Assembly: GCF_900115695.1 (NCBI RefSeq)
Contig: NZ_FOXK01000005.1
Location: forward strand, 372,001-436,000
Direction: 5' to 3'
Length of the DNA stretch: 64,000 nucleotides
From: Ectopseudomonas toyotomiensis
Lineage (GTDB): Bacteria; Pseudomonadota; Gammaproteobacteria; Pseudomonadales; Pseudomonadaceae
Below the pieces are notes generated by a model. The model did no database searches and was not told the origin of the DNA. It saw only the letters and a list, made by a program, of their open reading frames with translations. The position numbers were made by a program, and so were the translations under genes. Numbering within the stretch: position 1 is the first letter of the stretch; each line of letters starts with the position of its first letter. Shown piece by piece: positions 34,010 through 42,023 of the stretch.

Positions 34010-34954
34010 GTGTTGCGTCTTTTCTGTCTCTTTACCCTGCTTTTCGTCGCCAGTGCCCAGGCCGAGGTGCGTGTGCTGACCAGTATCAAACCGCTGCAAC
34101 TGATCGCCGCGGCGGTGCAGGACGGCATCGGTTCGCCTGACGTGCTGCTGCCTCCAGGCGCCTCGCCGCACCATTACGCGTTGCGTCCGTCAGACGTGCG
34201 CCGGGTGCGCGATGCCGACCTGCTGTACTGGATCGGACCGGATATGGAAGCCTTCCTGCCACGGGTGCTGGGCAGCCGCGACAAGCCCCAGGTGGCGGTG
34301 CAGGATCTGCCCGGCATGACCCTGCGCCACTTCGGCGATAGCCATAGTCATGACGAGCACGAGCACGACGAGCATGATCATGGCCACGAACATGCCAGCG
34401 ATGACCTTGGCCATGATCATGATCATCGTCCGGGCAGTCTGGATGCGCATCTTTGGCTGGCAGCGGACAACGCCAAGGTGATCGCCGCGCGCATGGCGGC
34501 AGACCTGGCCAAGCTGGATGCCGCCAACGCCGCTCGTTACGCCGCCAATCTGCAAGCCTTCGAGGCGCGCCTGGATGTGCTCGATGGCCGCATTCGCCCG
34601 CAGCTGGCCGCTTTGCAGGGCAAGCCGTATTTCGTCTTCCACGAAGCATTCGACTATTTTGAGGCCGCCTACGGCCTCAAGCACGCCGGCGTGTTCAGCG
34701 TACTGACCGAAGTACAGCCCGGTGCGCGCCATGTCGCTGCCATGCGCAAGACGCTGCAACAGACCGGTCCGAGCTGCGTGTTCAGCGAGCCGCCGCTGCG
34801 CCCGCGCCTGGCCGAAACACTCAGTGCCGGTTTGCCGGTGAAACTGGCCGAGCTCGATGCGCTCGGCGGCACTCTGCCCGTCAATGCCACTGGCTATGAA
34901 CAATTGCTGGAAAACCTGGCCGGTGGCCTGAGCGAGTGCCTGAATAGCCTGTAA
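34010..34954 (+). CDS. znuA: Zinc ABC transporter, periplasmic binding protein
   Basis: The protein has 314 residues from the GTG at 34010. The signal peptide MLRLFCLFTLLFVASAQA is followed by VRVLTSIKPLQLI. Metal ligands are in PPGASPHHYALRPSD (His54/55 region), DAHLWLAADNAKVIA, YFVFHEAFDYFEAAYGL and the C-terminal Asp/Glu region. A His/Asp-rich loop at residues 112-139 (SHDEHEHDEHDHGHEH..GHDHDH), which collects zinc in ZnuA proteins, is well developed. It is divergent from zur, with the Zur box between. Confidence 0.93.
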   Translation: MLRLFCLFTLLFVASAQAEVRVLTSIKPLQLIAAAVQDGIGSPDVLLPPGASPHHYALRPSDVRRVRDADLLYWIGPDMEAFLPRVLGSRDKPQVAVQDLPGMTLRHFGDSHSHDEHEHDEHDHGHEHASDDLGHDHDHRPGSLDAHLWLAADNAKVIAARMAADLAKLDAANAARYAANLQAFEARLDVLDGRIRPQLAALQGKPYFVFHEAFDYFEAAYGLKHAGVFSVLTEVQPGARHVAAMRKTLQQTGPSCVFSEPPLRPRLAETLSAGLPVKLAELDALGGTLPVNATGYEQLLENLAGGLSECLNSL

Positions 34955-34982
34955 GACCTTTGGCGTCGTGAGCGTTTTTCAC

Positions 34983-35040
34983 GTAGCCCGGATACAACTA
35001 ATCGAACATCCTGCCCCGTGGGAGGGGCTTCAGCCGCGAC
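34983..35040. repeat. Two solitary repeat arms (gtagcccggatacaac; gtgggaggggcttcagcc)
   Basis: One arm of the 31811 family (34983-34998) and one arm of the 8136 family (35018-35040) lie side by side without partners, in the 173-base gap between znuA and the MFS gene. Confidence 0.5.
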
Positions 35041-35127
35041 CCGCCGAGCTACGAACTGTAACCACCCTCACATTGCCGCTTGCAGGCGCAAACCACTAGG
35101 CTTGCGCTTTTGCCGCGAGCACCCGCC

Positions 35128-36381
35128 ATGTCGCCAACCGCACCTCGTCCGTCCAACGCCACGCTGGTGCTGCTGGCTTCTCTTTATTGTGCGCAGGGCC
35201 TGCCCTCCGGGCTGATCGCTCATTCGTTGCCGGTGTTGCTGCGTCAACATGGCGTCGACCTGGCGCTGATCGGCCTGCTCAAGCTGCTGGCGCTGCCCTG
35301 GCTACTCAAAGTCTTGTGGGCGCCCTGGATCGACCGCCTGGCCTCGCCCCGACTGGGCCACCACCGTGGCTGGATACTGCCGCTACAAAGCGGCGTCATC
35401 GCTTGTGTCGCGGCACTGGCGCTGCTCGCCCCGCAGACGCTGTTCGGCTCCGGCCTGTGGTTGCTGCTCGGCTTGCTGCTGCTGATCAATCTGCTGGCCT
35501 CGACCCAGGACATCGCCACCGATGGCCTTACCGTGCGCTTGCTACCCGAGCGCTGGCGCGGTCTGGGCAACAGCCTGCAAGTGGGTGGCTACAAGGTCGG
35601 CATGATCATTAGTGGCAGTGGCCTGCTGCTGGTGATCGACCCGCTGGGCTGGAACCTGGCGCTTGGCCTGCTGGCTGGCCTGATCCTGCTGATGACCGTG
35701 CCTATTTGGCTGTTCCCCGAGCGCCGCGCCCTGCCCTTCCAGCCCGCCCTGGCCGAAACCGCCCTTGGCCCACGCTTGTTGCTGAACCACTATCGCGGCC
35801 TGCTGGCGCAGCCCGGCATGCTGCTGTGGCTGGCGGTGGTGCTGACCTTCAAATTGGGCGACTCGCTCGGCTCGCCGATGATCAAGCCGATGCTGGTAGA
35901 TCAGGGTTGGAGCACCGCAGCGCTCGGCCAACTGACCCTGATCAGCAGCCTGGCCGGCATCGGCGGTGCCTTGCTCGGCGGCCTGCTCTACGCGCGCATC
36001 GGCGTGCTGCGTGCCCTGATCCTGTTCGGCGCTCTGCAGGCCATCGGCATCGCCGCCCTGGCCTTGCTGGTGGGGCAAGGTGCCGACACCGGATTGGTCT
36101 ACGCCGTGACCCTGTTCGAGCAGGTGGCCGACGGCATGTCCACCGTCGCCCTGTTCGCCGCCATGATGCGCATGTGCCGCCCCGAACACGAAGGCGCCGA
36201 CTTCACCTTGCAGGCCTCGGCACAGTTGCTGCTGTCCGGCTTCTTCGGGGCCAGCAGCGGGGTGCTGGCCAAGGCATTGGGCTATGAGGGCTTGTTCGTC
36301 GGGGCGGGGGTGTTGGGGATGCTGGTGTTGGTGGTGGTTTTTCTGCATGCACGCGTGGTGACTCAGCTTGCACAGAACTAG
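35128..36381 (+). CDS. MFS transporter, AmpG / RhtX-FptX (PAT) type
   Basis: The protein has 417 residues from the ATG at 35128 (MSPTAPRPSNATLVLLASLYCAQGLPSGLIAHSLPVLLRQHGVDLALIGLL). It has twelve predicted membrane segments. LWAPWIDRL in loop 2-3 and LLASTQDIATDGLTVRLL in helix 4-5 are hallmarks of the PAT group (AmpG, acetyl-CoA and siderophore permeases such as FptX). Substrate is unresolved: muropeptides and ferric siderophores are both possible, and the nearby iron and zinc genes do not decide it. Confidence 0.75.
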   Translation: MSPTAPRPSNATLVLLASLYCAQGLPSGLIAHSLPVLLRQHGVDLALIGLLKLLALPWLLKVLWAPWIDRLASPRLGHHRGWILPLQSGVIACVAALALLAPQTLFGSGLWLLLGLLLLINLLASTQDIATDGLTVRLLPERWRGLGNSLQVGGYKVGMIISGSGLLLVIDPLGWNLALGLLAGLILLMTVPIWLFPERRALPFQPALAETALGPRLLLNHYRGLLAQPGMLLWLAVVLTFKLGDSLGSPMIKPMLVDQGWSTAALGQLTLISSLAGIGGALLGGLLYARIGVLRALILFGALQAIGIAALALLVGQGADTGLVYAVTLFEQVADGMSTVALFAAMMRMCRPEHEGADFTLQASAQLLLSGFFGASSGVLAKALGYEGLFVGAGVLGMLVLVVVFLHARVVTQLAQN

Positions 36382-36560
36382 CTGTCGAAGACGCAGTCAG
36401 TCACTCACCAGAGTTTTGCCATGACAGGACGCACAATGCACTGATCCAATCCTGGCGCCCAAGCCTGAGTTCTAGGTATGGTCGCGGACTGTTGTTGAGA
36501 TTTTTCTCTGGCAAGCCTCTGAGCCAGAGCCGCTGAGCGGATTGAATAGGGACGTTGCCG

Positions 36561-37553
36561 ATGAATAACCGATTGTTATCTTTTTTTCTCACGCCGCTGC
36601 TGGTGGCCGGCTGTCAGGCACAGTCGCAGCCTCTGCCGAAAAGCGAAAGGCTAGACCCGGAAAAGGTTGCCGCCATCGCCGAGCGTATCGATTCGCAGTA
36701 TCCCAAGCTCTCGTCTGCACTGCGCAGCCAGATGCTCAATACTGTGGTGCGCTCGCTGGATGAGATGGTGTTTATCGAGGGTGGTGAGTTCGAGATGGGT
36801 GACTTCGGCGCGCCCTGCGATTTCGACCAGACCAATATGGGCACCTGGCCCTATGGCTACGAGCCGGATGAGCTTTGCCCAATTACCCCCAAGTTCCACG
36901 ATGACTATCTGCATCAGGTGCGTTTGAGTAATTACTACCTAGCGAGTTACCAGACTCGGCTGGGGGATTTTGATTTGTTCCGTACCAGCCAGGGCTTACC
37001 TTTGTTCGACGCGGAGTATCGAGATAGGAAAGATTTAGCTGGTGAATTTGATCCGAACAAGCCTGCCCCACCCAAAGAATGGCAGGAGGCCAAAGACTAT
37101 TGTCTGTGGTTGGGTCAGCTCAGTGGTTATCCAGTTGACTTGCCGACCGAAGCGCAATGGGAATATGCCGCCCGTAATCGCGGGCAGTATGTACAATTTC
37201 CTACGGATACGGGAAGCCTGGACTATGGGCGTAATATCCCTCGTGATGAAGATACCGACATACATCCCGTTGGGCAGTTCGCTCCGAATCCATTGGGCCT
37301 ATATGATATGGCTGGTAACGCCACCGACTGGGTCAATGACTGGTATGACCCTGATTATTACAGGGATTCGCCTGTAGATAATCCACAAGGGCCTGAAACG
37401 GGAACGCAAAAAATCCATCGGGGATCTAATTTTTCGGAGCAGAATTGGCAGTCTGCGAATACTGTTCGACGCTGGGCCGATAATCCAGTCCTGAATGGGT
37501 ATTTTTTCGGTAATGGTTTTCGCTGTGCCATTCAATCTGATAAAGCGCTTTAA
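36561..37553 (+). CDS. SUMF1 (FGE-sulfatase) fold lipoprotein, copy A; T6SS immunity candidate
   Basis: The protein has 330 residues from the ATG at 36561, after agggac. MNNRLLSFFLTPLLVAGC is a lipoprotein signal (VAGC). A helical lead-in (25-60) is followed by the SUMF1 fold: MVFIEGGEFEMGDFG (68-82), HQVRLSNYYLASYQTRLGDFDLF, PVDLPTEAQWEYAARNRGQ, PNPLGLYDMAGNATDWVNDWYDPDYY, and NGFRCAIQ at the end. The two catalytic, copper-binding cysteines of true formylglycine-generating enzymes are missing: the segment reads HRGSNFSEQNWQSANTVRR. It is therefore a non-enzymatic family member, like the T6SS protein TagR. A near-copy follows 28 bases on, and the LysM effector gene converges on the pair. GC content is visibly lower than in neighbouring genes. 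The immunity role is inference. Confidence 0.7.
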   Translation: MNNRLLSFFLTPLLVAGCQAQSQPLPKSERLDPEKVAAIAERIDSQYPKLSSALRSQMLNTVVRSLDEMVFIEGGEFEMGDFGAPCDFDQTNMGTWPYGYEPDELCPITPKFHDDYLHQVRLSNYYLASYQTRLGDFDLFRTSQGLPLFDAEYRDRKDLAGEFDPNKPAPPKEWQEAKDYCLWLGQLSGYPVDLPTEAQWEYAARNRGQYVQFPTDTGSLDYGRNIPRDEDTDIHPVGQFAPNPLGLYDMAGNATDWVNDWYDPDYYRDSPVDNPQGPETGTQKIHRGSNFSEQNWQSANTVRRWADNPVLNGYFFGNGFRCAIQSDKAL

Positions 37554-37581
37554 TTTCTAGCTGTTTTATAGGGATATTGCC

Positions 37582-38577
37582 ATGTATCGTCGAGTAATAC
37601 TTTCTCTGTTTGCTCCTCTTATGGTCGTTGGCTGTCAGGCACAGTCGCAGCCTTTGCCGAAAAGCGAAAGGCTAAACCCGGAAAAGGTTGCCGCTATCGC
37701 CGAACGTATCGACTCACAGTATTCCAAGCTCTCGTCTGAGCTGCGCAGCCAGATACTCAATACGGTGGTGCGCTCGCTGGATGAGATGGTGTTTATCGAG
37801 GGTGGTGAGTTCGAGATGGGTGATTTCGGCGCGCCCTGCGATTTCGACCAGACCAATATGGGCACCTGGCCCTATGGTTACGAGCCGGATGAGCTTTGCC
37901 CAATTACCCCCAAGTTCCACGATGACTATCTGCATCAGGTGCGTTTGAGTAGTTACTACCTGGCGAGTTACCAGACTCGGCTGGGGGATTTTGATTTGTT
38001 CCGTACCAGCCAGGGCTTACCCTTTTTCGATGCGGAGTATCGTGATCGAGAAGATTTGCAGTTTCGTTATAGAGGAAATAATCCCGCACCGCTCAAGGAT
38101 TGGCAAGAGGCTAAGGATTATTGTCTGTGGCTGGGGCAGCTCAGTGACTATCCAGTTGACTTGCCGACCGAGGCACAATGGGAATATGCCGCCCGTAATC
38201 GTGGGCAGTACGTACAGTTTCCTACGGATACGGGAAGCCTGGACTATGGGCGTAATATCCCACGTGATGAAGACACCGACATACATCCCGTTGGGCAGTA
38301 TGCTCCGAACCCATTGGGTTTATATGATATGGCGGGTAACGCCACCGACTGGGTCAATGACTGGTATGACCCTGATTATTACAGGAATTCGCCTGCTGAT
38401 AATCCGCTAGGGCCCAAAACAGGTACTCAGAAGGTTAGGCGTGGCTCTGATTTTTCAGAGTCAAACTGGCAGTCTGCAAATACTGTTCGGCGTTGGCCTG
38501 ATAATCCAGTCCAGAAGAATCATTATTCAAGTACCAGCTTTCGCTGCGCCATTCAGTCTGACCAAGCCCTTAAATAA
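37582..38577 (+). CDS. SUMF1 (FGE-sulfatase) fold lipoprotein, copy B; T6SS immunity candidate
   Basis: The protein has 331 residues; tagggat precedes the ATG at 37582. The lipoprotein signal MYRRVILSLFAPLMVVGC differs from copy A, but residues 19-155 and 175-290 are almost identical. The differences concentrate in two patches: REDLQFRYRGNNPAPLKD against RKDLAGEFDPNKPAPPKE (about 155-172), and PVQKNHYSSTS against PVLNGYFFGNG (about 308-318). Duplication with change at two surface-like loops is a pattern often seen in immunity genes that track effector variants. Catalytic cysteines are absent here too. The gene ends 33 bases from the convergent effector gene, with a shared terminator between. 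Confidence 0.7.
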   Translation: MYRRVILSLFAPLMVVGCQAQSQPLPKSERLNPEKVAAIAERIDSQYSKLSSELRSQILNTVVRSLDEMVFIEGGEFEMGDFGAPCDFDQTNMGTWPYGYEPDELCPITPKFHDDYLHQVRLSSYYLASYQTRLGDFDLFRTSQGLPFFDAEYRDREDLQFRYRGNNPAPLKDWQEAKDYCLWLGQLSDYPVDLPTEAQWEYAARNRGQYVQFPTDTGSLDYGRNIPRDEDTDIHPVGQYAPNPLGLYDMAGNATDWVNDWYDPDYYRNSPADNPLGPKTGTQKVRRGSDFSESNWQSANTVRRWPDNPVQKNHYSSTSFRCAIQSDQALK

Positions 38578-38579
38578 AA

Positions 38580-38605
38580 AAGGGGGCACTCGTTGGACCC
38601 CCCTT
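38580..38605. terminator. Bidirectional terminator between lipoprotein and effector genes
   Basis: aaggggg...ccccctt with an A run on the left (38574-38580) and cttacttg on the right; it serves the two converging units. Confidence 0.75.
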
Positions 38606-38610
38606 ACTTG

Positions 38611-41166
38611 TTAGGCTAGGCCATCGAATTGGCCACTGGATCTTGCTGCGATCAGAACGTCGCGCTTGCGCCACGCGTCGGTGGGTGTCCAAGCCAGCAT
38701 CACATTCGAGCTGGCATCCACGGCGCCCGGTAGACCGCGTACGGCCAGTCGCTCGATAAATTGATTGAACTCCTGCTGCTGCCGTCCATCGAGTAGGCGG
38801 TTTAGACGATTGAGGCTTTCCATTGCATTGACCTTGGCGCCATTCGGCGAGCAGTGTTCCATGGCCTCTATGAATTGACGCCAGCGGCGATAAAGGTGGC
38901 TGAGTAGCAGGACGATGGCTTTTTCTTGGTACTCCTGAAAGCTTTCCACATAGCTCTCGCTGAGTACATACAGCATCGGGCCGACGGTTTGCGGTGGGAG
39001 TTTATCTAGAGGTAGGCGTTTTCCATTTATCAGTACGGCGTGATTAGTTAGAAGATAGCGGGCTAAATTTTCTGCTTCCACCATAGAGGCTTGACGGTTT
39101 TGCCACCAAAGCCTCATATCTCTGCTCCCATCCTCAAAGGCCTTAACTAGAGCATCCTTCGGGGCTGACGCAATTTGATAAATACCCCAAGCCATATAGT
39201 TAAACGCCTCCTGAGAAACCCCCAGCAGATATCGATAATCCACATCGGCCAGTGCTTCACACACTAGCTTAAGCAGTGCGTAGGTCTTCTCCAGATCCAC
39301 CACGGTCGAAAAGCCGCCGCTGGCGCCGGGGCCGAATACCAGGCGGCCTTTGCAGTTCACGGCGAGCCGGTCGCTGGCGATGGTGATGCCGAATTCGCCG
39401 CCGATACCCGCTCCGAATGCAGCACTGGCCTCGGCCTTGATTTCTGCGAGGCTACTCCAGTTGCTGCTGGCATTGGACTGGCCTCTGACGACGGTCCCTC
39501 GGCCTTGGTTCGATGGTTCTACCCACTGCAATGCGCCGCTCAGTGCTCCACCGGCCTGAGCGCCAGCGAAGGCGTCGCCTTTCAGCCCTATATTGCCGCC
39601 ACGGCTCGGCTCGATATGCGGTGAGCCCAGCAATGCCGTGGCGCCCCCCGCGCCTTCGTCACTGGGTTTGTAGCGTACGCTAACGCCCGCCGATGCCTGG
39701 GCATGGGCGCCGACGAAGCAGGAAAGCTCGACCTTGCCTTGCAAGCGTATGACACCCAGCGGGCAGTCGACTTGCTGCCCTGCTGCGTTGCGATAACGCA
39801 GACGTAGCGGGTGTCCACCCTGAGAGGGGAAGAAGCTGGTGAGTGAAACTGAACCTTCAGCTAATGAGAACGCGGCACTGGCCTTGGCACCCACCTCAAT
39901 GTTGCCCTCGGCCGGGTTCCAATTGTTCACACCCGCGCTGGCGCTGGCCGCGAAGCGCAGAGCGTGAGCCTCGGCTGAGGTGGCGTAAGGTGCAGAATCA
40001 TCTGGATTGCTGGTCCAGTTGGTCTCCTTGTGCAGGGCGTTGAGCAGGTTGTCTTCCTTGCTCGTCCAGCCGACCAGCTTGGCCTCCAGCGCGCCTATCG
40101 GGCTGGATTTGCGACCTTCGCCGATCCCCTTGCGGATGTCGTCGAGCAGGTCCTTGGCCAGTTGACGGCCGAAAGGTTTGCCTGCCAGTACGGTGCTGCG
40201 CACCTTGAGTTTCCAATCCTCCTGCTCACGGAAGCGAGTGCTGATGTAATAGCGCCGATCTGGCTGGCTGAACAGCACGACCTCTACCACGGTGACGCCG
40301 CTGCGGCGTCTAGTGCCACGTTCTCGTTCCGTGCTGCGGCCACGGCCATGAGCCAGATCCGGCCTGGTACCGCTGGCCAGTGTGCCGCTGTCTCCCGGCT
40401 CTGATCTCAATCTACCCCTCAGGGTTGCGATCTCCGCATCCAGTTCGGCTAGCTTTTTCTGGCGTAGCAGGCGCCAGTTGCTTTCGAGCAGGTTGCCGGT
40501 GGCATGAGAGGGGCTGAACACTGGTGTATAGGATTCATACCAGATGCGCGCATCCTGCAATGTGCGCAGTTGGCCCTGGATATCTTCTTCTGTGGTCGGA
40601 ACGGCGGTTTCTTGTTCCTGCGGCGGTGGCGAGAGAAGCACCAGGCCTGCTTGTTCGGCCTTTTCGTTCCAGGCCTGCTTGATGCAGCGGCTGCAATTGC
40701 ATTCGTTGCCCTGGGTGCGCTCTTTCAGGCATTCGACACGCTCTGCGGCCTGCGCGAGCTTTTGCTGCAGCTCATCCATCAAGGTCTGTACGCGTTGAAT
40801 TTCACGCTTTAGTGCCTGCGCTTGTCGCTCGTTCAATACGTAATAGTGAGAGTCGCCCGTGATGTGCGCCACATCCACCAGTTCATCCTGGCATTGGCTC
40901 GTGCATTGCGTCTGGCTGCTGCTTTCATCCGTGCTGTGTTGGGCTGGCGGCAGGGATTGAGGCTTCGGTTGGCTGGGGGCTGGCGCTCTAGCCTCATTGG
41001 CTGCCGCTTGATCTGGAACTTTGAGTTTCCAACCGGTATGAATGACGTTCGGGTCACGAATGATAGGATTGAGCCGCTGCAGCTCACTTGTTGTGGTCGC
41101 ATGTTGTTGAGCGATTGCACCCAAGGTGTCGCCGTTTTGAACGGTGTGGATCTTGGTATTCGACAT
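38611..41166 (-). CDS. LysM-domain protein, candidate T6SS effector
   Basis: The protein has 851 residues, beginning 11 bases after the DUF4123 gene. A LysM domain is at residues 5-50 (HTVQNGDTLGAIAQQHATTTSELQRLN...VIHTGWKLKV). A Pro/Gln/Ser linker and Cys88/Cys92 follow, then a coiled coil (about 112-150) and a Cys cluster (C146, C156, C158, C161: ECNCSRC), which may bind metal. The centre (about 400-620) has repeated Ala/Gly-rich amphipathic segments (VGAKASAAFSLAEGSVSL, VGAHAQASAGVSVRY, LKGDAFAGAQAGGALSGAL, IKAEASAAFGAGIGGEFG), probably beta strands. The C-terminal 200 residues are helical. I recognise no catalytic domain. Position at the end of hcp, vgrG and adaptor genes marks it as cargo of this VgrG. 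LysM suggests peptidoglycan contact. Confidence 0.7.
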   Translation of the reverse strand: MSNTKIHTVQNGDTLGAIAQQHATTTSELQRLNPIIRDPNVIHTGWKLKVPDQAAANEARAPAPSQPKPQSLPPAQHSTDESSSQTQCTSQCQDELVDVAHITGDSHYYVLNERQAQALKREIQRVQTLMDELQQKLAQAAERVECLKERTQGNECNCSRCIKQAWNEKAEQAGLVLLSPPPQEQETAVPTTEEDIQGQLRTLQDARIWYESYTPVFSPSHATGNLLESNWRLLRQKKLAELDAEIATLRGRLRSEPGDSGTLASGTRPDLAHGRGRSTERERGTRRRSGVTVVEVVLFSQPDRRYYISTRFREQEDWKLKVRSTVLAGKPFGRQLAKDLLDDIRKGIGEGRKSSPIGALEAKLVGWTSKEDNLLNALHKETNWTSNPDDSAPYATSAEAHALRFAASASAGVNNWNPAEGNIEVGAKASAAFSLAEGSVSLTSFFPSQGGHPLRLRYRNAAGQQVDCPLGVIRLQGKVELSCFVGAHAQASAGVSVRYKPSDEGAGGATALLGSPHIEPSRGGNIGLKGDAFAGAQAGGALSGALQWVEPSNQGRGTVVRGQSNASSNWSSLAEIKAEASAAFGAGIGGEFGITIASDRLAVNCKGRLVFGPGASGGFSTVVDLEKTYALLKLVCEALADVDYRYLLGVSQEAFNYMAWGIYQIASAPKDALVKAFEDGSRDMRLWWQNRQASMVEAENLARYLLTNHAVLINGKRLPLDKLPPQTVGPMLYVLSESYVESFQEYQEKAIVLLLSHLYRRWRQFIEAMEHCSPNGAKVNAMESLNRLNRLLDGRQQQEFNQFIERLAVRGLPGAVDASSNVMLAWTPTDAWRKRDVLIAARSSGQFDGLA

Positions 41167-41177
41167 GTCCCTTGCCC

Positions 41178-42023
41178 TTAGCTTGAAAGACTTTCCAGCT
41201 CATCCAGTTTTGTGCTGATCGCGAGATCCTGGCGCGCCAGGATGCTGTTGACAGGTTTTGACTGCCAGAACTGCGTGCCTTGGCTCAGCGTCAATCGTAA
41301 CCAGCGTTCGTACTGGGCTTTCTGGGTAACGCCCGCTGCATACGCGTTCGATAGCTGAGTGAAGACGAACTCTTCGGCGGGCGAGCTATCGATTACACTG
41401 CGATAGCCCTCGGTCATCTCGGCTGCCAACAGTCTGAGGCGTGCTTTTTCCATTTCCTGGCGGCGCTGCTGCCCCAGCCACAGCCAACCTGGTTCTTGCA
41501 CTGTTCCGTCCCAAGGTTGGTTACGCTCGGTGTAGCGCCATCCCAGCTCGTTGCGCCAGGCCAATCCGGAGAACGGACCCAGGAATGCCTGTTTCTCTCC
41601 TTCGCTCAGGGCCATGAGTAGCGGTTCAAGCCAGCGCGGCTCAAAGAAGCGCATCAACTGGTCTGGGCGTTCTTCCGTACGAACGGAAAGCAGGCTCTGG
41701 CAATGTTCTATCGCCGCTTGCCAGTGCTGAGCGCTCTCGAGATAAAGGATGCAGCCGGCATCACTCTGGGACAGCAAAGCGTTGGCGTAGTCACTCCATT
41801 GATCCGAGGTGTTGCTCATGACCAGCGCTGGCCCTTGATCGGCCAGCGAATGGTAGGGCGTATCAAGGAACAGTGGAGCCCATTGCGGAATGCCATCCGG
41901 TGCGAGCTGGTAGAGCCATCGATGCAAATCCGGGTCGGCAGTGGCCTCAAGAATCACACAGCGCAGGTGAGGGTTGGGGGCCTGCTCAAATGGGGATTGA
42001 ATCGGCTTTTCCATGTCACTCAT
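41178..42023 (-). CDS. DUF4123 T6SS effector adaptor (TEC/Tap-like)
   Basis: The protein has 281 residues. The ATG at 42023 overlaps the vgrG stop (ATGA), so I prefer it to the in-frame ATG at 42044. The N-terminal half reads as DUF4123: LRCVILEATADPDLHRWLYQLAPDGIPQWAPLFLDTPYHSLADQGPALVMSN, with the typical GPFSGLAW-like and FFEPRWLEPLL blocks. DUF4123 proteins are cytoplasmic chaperones that load a specific effector on the cognate VgrG tip and do not leave the cell. Position between vgrG and the LysM gene assigns it to that effector. Confidence 0.85.
   Translation of the reverse strand: MSDMEKPIQSPFEQAPNPHLRCVILEATADPDLHRWLYQLAPDGIPQWAPLFLDTPYHSLADQGPALVMSNTSDQWSDYANALLSQSDAGCILYLESAQHWQAAIEHCQSLLSVRTEERPDQLMRFFEPRWLEPLLMALSEGEKQAFLGPFSGLAWRNELGWRYTERNQPWDGTVQEPGWLWLGQQRRQEMEKARLRLLAAEMTEGYRSVIDSSPAEEFVFTQLSNAYAAGVTQKAQYERWLRLTLSQGTQFWQSKPVNSILARQDLAISTKLDELESLSS

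Noticed and set aside
36561..38577. Formylglycine-generating enzymes
   Set aside because: Both lack the catalytic Cys pair and no sulfatase is near.
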